DNA from: an uncultured Xanthomonas sp.
Lineage (GTDB): Bacteria > Pseudomonadota > Gammaproteobacteria > Xanthomonadales > Xanthomonadaceae
DNA: 64,000 nucleotides
Assembly (NCBI GenBank): GCA_943912265.1
Contig: CALTTS010000013.1
Location: 1-64,000 of the forward strand
Reading direction: 5' to 3'
The position numbers and the translations under genes are program-made. Positions 56,868-64,000 of the stretch are shown here, piece by piece (position 1 is the stretch's first letter; each line of letters starts with the position of its first letter). The notes below the pieces were generated by a model, which did not search any database, was not told where the DNA came from, and saw only the letters and a program-made list of their open reading frames with translations.

Positions 56868-57394
56868 AAAAACGGCTGATTGCGCATCTCGAAGATGCAA
56901 TTGCACTTGAAAAATCCATCAAGGCAAGTGCACGCAAGACAGGTTCATTGATCGCCGAACTCCATGCGACCGATCCGATCGAACTTCTGTGGCAATTCAA
57001 GTTTCAACCCGCCGGCTGTGATCCATTGGATTCAACACGGCCACTGAACCTGATCGAACAAATCAATCAGACATTCACCTGTCTGGCATCGGCACGTGCT
57101 GCCACGATCCTCTTTGAACTGCACCCCGAATGGGCCCCCTTCACGCTGAATCTCGGCACTGCCCCTGGGACCGACATTGAATCAGTGCACCCCGAAGGCA
57201 TTGCCTGCGAAGTATTCGCCTCCGTCAATCCGTCGAACAATAGGAAGCTTGTCAAAGATATCGAGAAAGTCGGGCAAACCCGCGCACTTCACAAGTACGT
57301 GTTTTTCATGAGCCCCGGCTTTTCCGCCGGGCGTCAAACAAAACTTGAAAAGCGCACTGGCGTCCAAGTCTGGGCCTTGGATCATGGAGTTTGA
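56864..57394 (+). CDS. unrecognised 176-aa protein, possible PD-(D/E)XK-like fold
   Basis: The ATG overlaps the psd stop (ATGA), so it is translated with psd, yet its base composition is much lower in GC than both neighbours. The second half (IACEVFASVNPSNNRKLVKD then KYVFFMSPGF) has the strand-helix-strand rhythm and K/E/D positions of restriction-endonuclease-like domains. I do not see a clear E-x-K, so this is only suggestive. No signal peptide or membrane helix. Probably a transferred gene that found a promoter by joining the psd transcript. It is convergent with the aminotransferase gene. Confidence 0.6.
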   Translation: MKKRLIAHLEDAIALEKSIKASARKTGSLIAELHATDPIELLWQFKFQPAGCDPLDSTRPLNLIEQINQTFTCLASARAATILFELHPEWAPFTLNLGTAPGTDIESVHPEGIACEVFASVNPSNNRKLVKDIEKVGQTRALHKYVFFMSPGFSAGRQTKLEKRTGVQVWALDHGV

Positions 57395-57439
57395 ATCCCT
57401 GTCGCAAAAAGACTGCATGGCCAACGCCTGCTCCATGCA

Positions 57440-58264
57440 TCAAATTGGCAGCCAACTACTTCGACCTCTTGCCTGAACCAGCATCGGCAACAGAGTCGGG
57501 TCCCCACCGAAATCCCATATATCCACTCCGCTGATCACCTGCACGCCGGTGGCATTGCAGGCGAAGGCCGCACGAAAACACGGGAGATCGGCCAGACATA
57601 CCTCGCGCACTTGTCGGGCGATGCCGAGCGCGTCGAGCCCGCCGCACAACAGGGCTTCGGCGGTGCCGCGCAAGGCCGGCGCCTCGGGCCAGATCACGCT
57701 TTCGCCATCCCAGAACCCGATGTTCCAGGTGCTGCCCTCGCCGATGCGGCCATCGGCATCGACGAACAGCGCGTCGTCGAAGCCCGCCTGCATCGCCACG
57801 CGGCGGGCATGGAACAGCGGAAAAGTGTCGATGTGCTTGACCTGCGGCAAGGGCCGCGAGAACACCGTGCTGCACACGCGCAGCGGCGAAACCGGCAAGG
57901 ACGAAGGTGGCGCGGTGCTCGTCATCAACACAGGCACCAACGGGCGGTCCGGCCGGCGCGGGTCGAAATCCGGCGCAAACATGGTGGCCCGCAATGAACA
58001 ATCACCACCCGCCGCCCGCACGGCATCACGCATTGCGTTGCGGGCCGCATCCGCATCGAAACCGGCATCGAACAGCACCCGGTTGCCTTCGCTCAACCGC
58101 GCCAGATGCAGATCCAGGCCCTGCACCGCGTGCCCGCGCACCTGCATCGAGGTGAAGTGGCCGTAGTTGTGCAGCGCCAGCGCGCGCCATTCGGCAACGG
58201 TGGGCGCGCGGCCGTCGATCCAGGCGGCGCTCGCGCCGTGCATCACCGGTTCGACGGGCGCCAT
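57440..58264 (-). CDS. aminotransferase class IV (PabC/ADC-lyase-like)
   Basis: A 274-aa fold-type IV PLP enzyme. VKHIDTFPLFHARRVAMQAG carries the PLP lysine; DALFVDADGRIGEGSTWNIG is the family signature; FACNATGVQVISGVD closes the site. It may be 4-amino-4-deoxychorismate lyase (folate) or a branched-chain/D-amino-acid aminotransferase; length and lack of other markers leave this open. It lies 4 bp after ffh. Confidence 0.85.
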   Translation of the reverse strand: MAPVEPVMHGASAAWIDGRAPTVAEWRALALHNYGHFTSMQVRGHAVQGLDLHLARLSEGNRVLFDAGFDADAARNAMRDAVRAAGGDCSLRATMFAPDFDPRRPDRPLVPVLMTSTAPPSSLPVSPLRVCSTVFSRPLPQVKHIDTFPLFHARRVAMQAGFDDALFVDADGRIGEGSTWNIGFWDGESVIWPEAPALRGTAEALLCGGLDALGIARQVREVCLADLPCFRAAFACNATGVQVISGVDIWDFGGDPTLLPMLVQARGRSSWLPI

Positions 58265-58268
58265 CCGC

Positions 58269-59648
58269 TCAGCGGAACGGCAGGCCGCCGCGGCCGCCCA
58301 TCGCGCCCATCATCCCGCGCATGCCGCGCATCAGGCCCTTCATGCCGCCGCCGGAGAGCTTGGACATCATCTTCTCCATCTGCTGGTACTGCTTGATCAG
58401 CTTGTTGACGTCGGACGGTTGCAGGCCGGCGCCACGGGCGATGCGCGCGCGGCGCGAGCCGTTGAGCAGGGCCGGGTTGCGGCGCTCGCGCTTGGTCATC
58501 GAGTTGATGATGGCGATCATCCGCGGCACTTCCTTGCTTTGCGCCACCTGCTGCTTGAGGTGCTCGGGCACCTGGCCCAGGCCGGGCAGCTTTTCCATCA
58601 GCGAGCCGATGCCGCCCATGTTCTGCATCTGTTCGAGCTGGTCGCGCATGTCGTTGAGGTCGAACTTCTTGCCCTTGGCGACCTTCTCGGCCAGCTTCTG
58701 CGCCTTGTCCTTGTCGACCTGCTGCTCGACCTGCTCGACCAGCGAGAGCACGTCGCCCATGTCGAGGATGCGCGCGGCCACGCGGTCCGGGTGGAACACG
58801 TCCAGCCCGTCCACCTTCTCGCCGGTACCGACGAACTTGACCGGCTTGCCGGTGATGTAGCGCACGCTCAGCGCCGCGCCGCCGCGGGCATCGCCGTCGG
58901 TCTTGGTCAGCACCACGCCGGTCAGCGGCAGCGCCTCGCCGAAGGCCTTGGCGGTGTTGGCCGCGTCCTGGCCGGTCATCGAGTCGACCACGAACAGCGT
59001 CTCGGCCGGGTTGACCGCCGCGTGCAGGGCCTTGATCTCGGCCATCATCGCCTCGTCGATGGCGAGGCGGCCGGCGGTATCCACCAGCAGCACGTCGACG
59101 AAGGACTTGCGCGCATCGTCGATGGCCGCGCGCACGATGTCCACCGGCTTCTGCCCGGCATCGGACGGGAAGAACAGCACGCCGGTCTGCTCGGCCAGCG
59201 TCTTGAGCTGCTCGATGGCGGCCGGGCGGTACACGTCGGCCGACACCACCATCACCTTCTTCTTGCGCTTTTCCTTCAGGTGCTTGGCGAGCTTGCCGAC
59301 GGTGGTGGTCTTGCCCGCGCCCTGCAGGCCCGCCATCAGGATGATGGCCGGGGCCGGCACGTTGAGGTTCAGTTCGACCGCCTGCGCACCCATCACGGCG
59401 GTCAGTTCGTCGCGCACCACCTTGATCAGCGCCTGGCCCGGAGTCAGCGACTTGAGCACTTCCTGGCCGACCGCGCGCACCTTGATGCGCTCCACCAGCG
59501 CCTGCACCACCGGCAGGGCGACGTCGGCCTCGAGCAGGGCGATGCGCACCTCGCGGGTGGCCTCGCGGATGTTCTCCTCGGTCAGGCGACCGCGGCCGCG
59601 CAGGCGCTCGATGGTGCCGGAGAGACGTTGGGTGAGGGACTCGAACAT
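58269..59648 (-). CDS. ffh: signal recognition particle protein Ffh
   Basis: A 459-aa GTPase that brings nascent membrane proteins to FtsY. N domain (MFESLTQRLSGTIERLRGRG), G domain (GLQGAGKTTTVGKLA; DTAGRLAIDEAMM; TKTDGDARGG), and a Met/Gly-rich M domain (SKLSGGGMKGLMRGMRGMMG). ATG 59648; a longer frame would continue past the promoter. Confidence 0.98.
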   Translation of the reverse strand: MFESLTQRLSGTIERLRGRGRLTEENIREATREVRIALLEADVALPVVQALVERIKVRAVGQEVLKSLTPGQALIKVVRDELTAVMGAQAVELNLNVPAPAIILMAGLQGAGKTTTVGKLAKHLKEKRKKKVMVVSADVYRPAAIEQLKTLAEQTGVLFFPSDAGQKPVDIVRAAIDDARKSFVDVLLVDTAGRLAIDEAMMAEIKALHAAVNPAETLFVVDSMTGQDAANTAKAFGEALPLTGVVLTKTDGDARGGAALSVRYITGKPVKFVGTGEKVDGLDVFHPDRVAARILDMGDVLSLVEQVEQQVDKDKAQKLAEKVAKGKKFDLNDMRDQLEQMQNMGGIGSLMEKLPGLGQVPEHLKQQVAQSKEVPRMIAIINSMTKRERRNPALLNGSRRARIARGAGLQPSDVNKLIKQYQQMEKMMSKLSGGGMKGLMRGMRGMMGAMGGRGGLPFR

Positions 59649-59681
59649 GCGCGTGGCCGGGGTTTCGGTGAACGGGCGCGG

Positions 59682-59687
59682 ATTATA
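59682..59687 (-). promoter_or_regulatory. -10 box of ffh
   Basis: TATAAT on the minus strand, 33 bp before the ffh ATG, in the 106-bp gap to the divergent ccsA-like gene. Confidence 0.55.
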
Positions 59688-59754
59688 GCCCGCGCGCCCC
59701 GCCGGCCCCGTGCGCACCCGCGCCGGCCGGCGGCGCTTGTGCGACACTGTGGCG

Positions 59755-60549
59755 ATGACAATCGTTCTCATCGTCGCTGCCCTGTACCTGATCGCGGCCG
59801 CCCTGCTGGCGCGCGCTTCGCTGCAGGAGCCGCAGGGCGGCGGGCGCGGCTGGATGTGGGCGGCGGTCCCGGCGCTGGTGCTGCACGCCGGCTTCCATTT
59901 CATCGTCGCCTGGCGCTCGGCCGGCGCGGCGGACCTGCACTTCTTCGCCGCGCTGTCGCTGGTCGGGCTCGGCATGGGCACGCTGACCACCTGCGTGGCG
60001 GCGCGGCGGCGGATGGCCGCGCTGGGCGTGGTGGTGTTCCCGCTGGCGGCGCTGCTGCTCGGCGGCTATGCGCTGTATGGCCATTCGCCCTCGCCCGCGC
60101 TCGACTGGCGCCTGCTGCTGCATGCGTGGATCGCCCTGCTGGCCTACGCCACGCTCGGCACCGCCGCGCTGCTGGCGCTGATGCTCGCCGTGCAGGAGCG
60201 CGCCCTGCGCCGGCGCGAATTCCGCCCGTGGCTGCGCGCCCTGCCGCCGCTGGCCGATCTGGAGACGCTGCTGTTCCGCACCATCGCCGTGGGTTTCGTG
60301 CTGCTGACGATGACCCTGCTGACCGGCCTGCTGTTCGTGCAGGACCTGCTGTCCCAGCACCTGGTGCACAAGACCGTGCTGAGCGTGCTGTCGTGGCTGA
60401 CCTTCGGCGCGCTGCTGGTCGGCCGCCGCCGCTACGGCTGGCGCGGCGTCAAGGTGGTGCACTGGACCCTCACCGCGATGGCGCTGCTGGTGCTGGCCTT
60501 CTTCGGCAGCAAGTTCGTGCTGGAACTGGTGCTGCGCCGGGGCGGTTGA
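59755..60549 (+). CDS. CcsA/YpjD-like cytochrome-c-assembly-family membrane protein
   Basis: 264 aa, 8 hydrophobic helices (IVLIVAALYLIAAALLARAS; LLHAWIALLAYATLGTAALL). The conserved His of the heme-handling superfamily lies in WRLLLHAWIALLAYATLGTA, and another in LSQHLVHKTVLSVLSWLTFG. Divergent from ffh, as ypjD is in E. coli. ATG 59755 (MTIVLIVAALYLI) is chosen over the upstream Arg-rich stretch. Confidence 0.88.
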   Translation: MTIVLIVAALYLIAAALLARASLQEPQGGGRGWMWAAVPALVLHAGFHFIVAWRSAGAADLHFFAALSLVGLGMGTLTTCVAARRRMAALGVVVFPLAALLLGGYALYGHSPSPALDWRLLLHAWIALLAYATLGTAALLALMLAVQERALRRREFRPWLRALPPLADLETLLFRTIAVGFVLLTMTLLTGLLFVQDLLSQHLVHKTVLSVLSWLTFGALLVGRRRYGWRGVKVVHWTLTAMALLVLAFFGSKFVLELVLRRGG

Positions 60550-60610
60550 CGCACCCGCCGCTGCCGTGTCCGGTGCCGGTTGCGGGGTGCCGGGCGGCAT
60601 TCATGTAAAC

Positions 60611-60636
60611 GCAATATTTGCATTGACAAATTTTGC
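60611..60636. promoter_or_regulatory. MarR-type operator over the -35 box
   Basis: GCAATATTTG (60611-60620), spacer CATTGA, CAAATTTTGC (60627-60636): arms complementary at 9 of 10 positions. TTGACA (60623-60628) lies inside, so binding would block initiation of the marR operon. Confidence 0.65.
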
Positions 60637-60659
60637 AGACGACAGCAGACTCCGCCGCC

Positions 60660-61124
60660 ATGTCGCCTACCCTTCCCCCGCATCCGGGCAGCTGCTCCGG
60701 CTCCACGCTCGGCCTGATGTTCCGCCAGGTCCGCGATGCCATGTGGGCGCGGATGGCCCACGAACTGGCCCAGGCCGGCCACGACCTGACCTTCAGCCAG
60801 TACGTGACGATCAAGAAGCTCGCCGCCGGCACCGCCAGCGTCACCGACCTGGCACGGGCTGCCGAGCTGAACCCCGGCGCGATGACTCGTCTGCTCGACC
60901 GGCTGGAGGCGCGCGGCCTGATCGCCCGGGTCACCGACCCGGCCGACCGCCGTGCCCTGCATATCCACCTCACTCCAGCCGGCCAGACGATCTGGCGCGA
61001 CGTGGACCAGTGCGGCCTGCGCGTGCGCGAACACGCGATGGCCGGCATGAGCGAGGCCGAACGCGACCACCTGATGCGCATGCTGGCCCAGGTGCGCGAC
61101 AACCTCCTTCTCACGGATCGTTGA
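60660..61124 (+). CDS. MarR-family repressor of the efflux operon
   Basis: A 154-aa winged-helix protein: FSQYVTIKKLAAGTASVTDL, then NPGAMTRLLDRLEARGLIAR, then the wing DPADRRALHIHLTPAGQ, all typical of MarR/EmrR. ATG 60660 is used; a TTG at 60633 would lie within the operator. It is 2 bp upstream of the outer-membrane-factor gene and opens the operon, so it is likely autoregulated and ligand-released. Confidence 0.93.
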   Translation: MSPTLPPHPGSCSGSTLGLMFRQVRDAMWARMAHELAQAGHDLTFSQYVTIKKLAAGTASVTDLARAAELNPGAMTRLLDRLEARGLIARVTDPADRRALHIHLTPAGQTIWRDVDQCGLRVREHAMAGMSEAERDHLMRMLAQVRDNLLLTDR

Positions 61125-61126
61125 CG

Positions 61127-62620
61127 ATGTCCCCGACACCTTCACCCCTCCTCCGGCCGCTGGCCGCCGGCGTCCTCGCCGGTGCGCTGCTGGCCGGCTG
61201 CGCCAGCCCGCGCGGGCTGGCCCCGCTGTCCAGTCCGTCCGCGCCGGATGTGCTGGCCGCTTCGCGCAGCTTCAAGGGCCAGGCCGCGAGTGCGGCCGCC
61301 TTCCCGGCCCGCGACTGGTGGCGCGCCTTCGGCGATGCCCAGCTCGACGCGCTGGTCGCCGAAGCCCTGCAGGGCACCCCCTCGCTGCAGGCCGCCGACG
61401 CGCGCCTGCGCCAGGCCCGGGCCCAGGCCGGCCTGGCCGAAGCCGCGCGCAAGGCCACGCTGTCCGGCAGCGCGCAGGTCACCGGCGTGCAGCTGCCCGA
61501 AACCATGGTGGGTCCGTCGATGGGCGGCAATCTGCAGGGCTCGGGCGTGCTGATGCTGAACTTCGGCTACGACCTGGACCTGTGGGGCGGCAAGCGCGGC
61601 GCCTGGGAAGAAGCCGTGGGCCAGGCCCGCGCCGCCGAGGTCGACGCCCAGGCCGCGCGCCTGTCGCTGTCGGCGACCGTCGCCCGCACCTACGTCGCGC
61701 TGGCCGAGGCCTTCGTCGCCCAGGACGTCGCCCGCGACGAGCGCGAGCGTTCCGCCCGCCTGTTCGAACTGGACCGCCAGCGCGCGCAGGCCGGCCTCGA
61801 TTCGCGCGTGGGCCAGCACCAGTCCGAAAGCGCGCTGGCCAGCGCCCGCCAGCAGGAACAGGCCGCGCAGCAGCAGATCGACGCGCTGCGCAACGCGCTG
61901 GCCGCGCTGCTCGGCAAGGGGCCGGACCGCGGCCTGGACATCGCCCGGCCCGCCCTGCTGGCCGCCGGCGCCCTGCCCGCCGCCGCGACGCTCCCGTCCG
62001 AATTGCCCAGCGAACTGCTCGGCCATCGCCCGGACGTGGTGGCCGCGCGCTGGCGGGTCGAGGCCGCCCAGCGCGGCATCGACGGCGCCAAGGCCGCGTT
62101 CAGGCCGAGCATCAACCTGACCGCGCTGGCCGGCTTGGTGTCGCCCAGCCTGTCGGACCTGTTCACCGGCGATGCCGCGTTCGGCCTCGGCGGGCCGGCG
62201 CTGAGCCTGCCGCTGTTCGACGGCGGCAACCGCCGCGCCAGACTGTCCGCGCGCGACGCGGCCTACGACCTGGCCGTGGCCGACTACGACCGGACGCTGG
62301 TCGCGGCCCTGCGCGAGGTCGCCGATGCGCTGCAGTCGGCCACCGCGCTCGACGCCCGCATCGAATCCGCCCGCAGTGCCCGCAGCGCCGCGCAGTCCGC
62401 CTTCGACCTCGCCCAGACGCGCTACCGCGCCGGCATCGGCACCCGGCTGGAGGTGCTGGCCGCGCAGAAGCCGCTGCTGCAGCTGGACCAGCAGCTGGCC
62501 ACCCTGCGCGCCCAGCGCCTGGGTGCGGTCATCGACCTCGATCAGGCCCTCGGCGGCGGGCTGCCGCTGCAGGCGCCCGCCGTTTCCACTCCCCTTGCCG
62601 ACGCTTCCACCACGCCATGA
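61127..62620 (+). CDS. NodT-family outer-membrane efflux lipoprotein
   Basis: A 497-aa TolC-like factor. The lipobox LLAGC places lipidated Cys25; DWWRAFGDAQLDALVAEAL and RADAARLS-type paired helices (SLSATVARTYVALAEAFVAQ; ARLSARDAAYDLAVADYDRT) form the two barrel-tunnel repeats. Forms the outer channel for the EmrAB pump encoded next; the stop overlaps emrA by 4 bp. Confidence 0.95.
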   Translation: MSPTPSPLLRPLAAGVLAGALLAGCASPRGLAPLSSPSAPDVLAASRSFKGQAASAAAFPARDWWRAFGDAQLDALVAEALQGTPSLQAADARLRQARAQAGLAEAARKATLSGSAQVTGVQLPETMVGPSMGGNLQGSGVLMLNFGYDLDLWGGKRGAWEEAVGQARAAEVDAQAARLSLSATVARTYVALAEAFVAQDVARDERERSARLFELDRQRAQAGLDSRVGQHQSESALASARQQEQAAQQQIDALRNALAALLGKGPDRGLDIARPALLAAGALPAAATLPSELPSELLGHRPDVVAARWRVEAAQRGIDGAKAAFRPSINLTALAGLVSPSLSDLFTGDAAFGLGGPALSLPLFDGGNRRARLSARDAAYDLAVADYDRTLVAALREVADALQSATALDARIESARSARSAAQSAFDLAQTRYRAGIGTRLEVLAAQKPLLQLDQQLATLRAQRLGAVIDLDQALGGGLPLQAPAVSTPLADASTTP

Positions 62621-63795
62621 ACCAGAACACCGCTCCCCAGACTTCCGCGGCCGGCAACGGCAAGCGCCGCACCCTGCTCCTCGGCCTGGCCGCCATCGTC
62701 GCGCTCGCCGCGATCGGCTGGCTGCTGTGGTACCTGCTGTCCGGCCGCTGGCACGAAGACACCGACGATGCCTACGTGCAGGGCAACGTGGTCAGCATCA
62801 CCCCGCAGACGCTCGGCACCGTGGTCGGCATCGGCGTGGAGGAAGGCATGAAGGTCGCCGCCGGCCAGGTGCTGGTGCAGCTGGACCCGTCCGACGCCCG
62901 GGTGGCCTGCGAGCAGGCCGAAGCCAACCTGGCCGCCACCGTGCGCCAGGTCCGCGGCCTGTACAGCAGCGTCGATGCCGGCATCGCCGACCTGCAGGCC
63001 CGCCAGGTGGCGGTGCAGAAGGCCCGCGCCGACGTGAAGCGCCGCGAGGGATTGGTCGCCGGCGGTGCCGTCTCGGCCGAAGAACTGGCCCACGCCCGCG
63101 ACGAACTGGCCGCCGCCGAAGCCTCGCTGGCGGCCGCGCAGGGCAGCCTGTCGCGCAACCGCGCCCTGGTCGATGCCACCACCGTGGCCAGCCAGCCGCA
63201 GGTGCAAGCCGCCGCCGCGCAGCTGCGCCAGGCTTACCTGGCCCTGCAGCGCGCCGCGATCCTCGCCCCGGTGGACGGCTACGTCGCCCAGCGCAGCGTG
63301 CAGCTGGGCCAGCGCGTGCAGCCCGGCGCGGCGCTGATGACGGTGGTGCCGCTGCACCAGGTGTGGGTGGAGGCCAACTTCAAGGAGACCCAGCTGGCGC
63401 ACATGCGCATCGGCCAGCAGGTCAGGCTGCGTTCGGACCTGTACGGCAACGGCGTGGAATACGCCGGCAAGGTCGCCAGCCTCGGCCTGGGCACCGGCAG
63501 CGCGTTCTCGCTGCTGCCGGCGCAGAACGCCAGCGGCAACTGGATCAAGATCGTGCAGCGCGTGCCAGTGCGGGTGGAGCTGGACCCGGCCGAACTGGAC
63601 AAGCATCCGCTGCGCATCGGCCTGAGCATGCAGGCCGACGTGTCGATCCGCGACCAGGACGGCCCGGTGCTGCCGGCCGCCCCGCCGGCCAAGCCGGTGC
63701 TGACCACCGACGCCTACGCGCGGCAGATGGACGAGGCCGACGCCAGGATCGACGCGATCATCCGCGACAACCTGCCGCGCGCCGCGCACGGCTGA
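62617..63795 (+). CDS. emrA: EmrA-like membrane-fusion subunit of a drug-efflux pump
   Basis: A 392-aa HlyD-family protein: an N-terminal TM helix (LLLGLAAIVALAAIGWLLWY), the DTDDAYVQGNVVSITPQ entry typical of EmrA, the lipoyl half-motifs GTVVGIGVEEGMKVAAGQVL and ILAPVDGYVAQRSVQLGQRV, and a long coiled-coil hairpin between. The C-terminal 40 residues are extended and Asp/Ala-rich. Confidence 0.94.
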   Translation: MNQNTAPQTSAAGNGKRRTLLLGLAAIVALAAIGWLLWYLLSGRWHEDTDDAYVQGNVVSITPQTLGTVVGIGVEEGMKVAAGQVLVQLDPSDARVACEQAEANLAATVRQVRGLYSSVDAGIADLQARQVAVQKARADVKRREGLVAGGAVSAEELAHARDELAAAEASLAAAQGSLSRNRALVDATTVASQPQVQAAAAQLRQAYLALQRAAILAPVDGYVAQRSVQLGQRVQPGAALMTVVPLHQVWVEANFKETQLAHMRIGQQVRLRSDLYGNGVEYAGKVASLGLGTGSAFSLLPAQNASGNWIKIVQRVPVRVELDPAELDKHPLRIGLSMQADVSIRDQDGPVLPAAPPAKPVLTTDAYARQMDEADARIDAIIRDNLPRAAHG

Positions 63796-63810
63796 CCGGA
63801 GCCCGCCCGC

Positions 63811-64000
63811 ATGTCTTCCGCCACCGCCGCCACCGCGCAGGCGGCGCCGCAGGCCTTCCGTCCGCCGAACCTCGCGCTGACGACGGTCGGTCTGGCGCTG
63901 GCCTCGTTCATGCAGGTGCTGGACACGACCATCGCCAACGTGTCCCTGCCGACCATCGCCGGCAACCTCGGCGCCAGCGCCAACCAGTCCACGTGGGTGA
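63811..64000 (+). CDS. emrB: EmrB-like MFS transporter (DHA2), 5' part
   Basis: 63 codons visible, running off the window end. SFMQVLDTTIANVSLPTIAG is the strongly conserved first helix of EmrB/QacA 14-TM drug:H+ antiporters, and NQSTWV continues it. ATG 63811 has an upstream purine-rich GGAG and lies 15 bp after emrA. Confidence 0.93.
   Translation, partial: MSSATAATAQAAPQAFRPPNLALTTVGLALASFMQVLDTTIANVSLPTIAGNLGASANQSTWV

Noticed and set aside
57174..57436. Minus-strand small ORF opposite the psd-coupled gene
   Set aside because: No RBS, and it is antisense to the better-supported gene at 56864-57394.

Overview
The window is a high-GC gammaproteobacterial chromosome segment, most likely from the Xanthomonadaceae/Lysobacteraceae (a relative of Xanthomonas, Lysobacter or Luteimonas). 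The evidence is the gene order nuoA-N, initiator tRNA, rimP-nusA-infB-rbfA-truB-rpsO-pnp, together with tpiA-secG-tRNA-Leu and asd-fimV-truA-trpF-(lysR)-trpBA-accD, an order I recall from that family. The core genes are strongly GC-rich; the first 11.7 kb and one gene at 56.9 kb are visibly less so.

Positions 1-4215 are accessory DNA. A degraded phage lysozyme end is fused out of frame to the 3' end of an ImmA-type metalloprotease gene. An XRE regulator precedes that gene. Divergent from them is a pair of unrecognised genes (411 and 321 aa), followed by a DUF2188 gene. A near-perfect inverted repeat lies in the divergent promoter region. This is the best candidate for an undescribed regulated system.

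Positions 4216-11724 are an integrative mobilizable element inserted in tRNA-Ala(CGC). A 45-bp direct copy of the tRNA 3' end bounds it on the left. It carries a tyrosine integrase next to attL, a higBA toxin-antitoxin pair with its own operator, and a three-gene mobilization-accessory operon divergent from a MOBQ-type relaxase. The oriT-like hairpin plus nic sequence lies between them. A DotA/TraY remnant, several unknown small genes, four evenly phased palindromic iterons and an AlpA-like HTH gene complete it.

Positions 11760-38220 are conserved core on the minus strand: an H-NS protein; the transcription/translation cluster pnp, rpsO, truB, rbfA, infB, nusA, rimP with a leader carrying two competing hairpins, headed by tRNA-fMet; the complete 14-gene complex I operon; tRNA-Leu(GAG), secG and tpiA.

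Positions 38390-41526 hold a 2-oxoglutarate/Fe(II) oxygenase and, divergently, a glycosyltransferase plus polysaccharide deacetylase pair. The glycosyltransferase gene contains two mutually compensating indels. Positions 41641-55274 are minus-strand housekeeping genes (glmM, accD, trpA, trpB, trpF, truA, fimV, asd, a 2-hydroxyacid dehydrogenase, aroC, prmB) interrupted by one divergent lysR gene. Positions 55366-64000 hold sco1, psd, a lower-GC gene coupled to psd, an aminotransferase IV gene, ffh with a divergent ccsA-like gene, and a MarR-controlled tripartite drug-efflux operon (marR, outer-membrane factor, emrA, emrB) cut by the window end.
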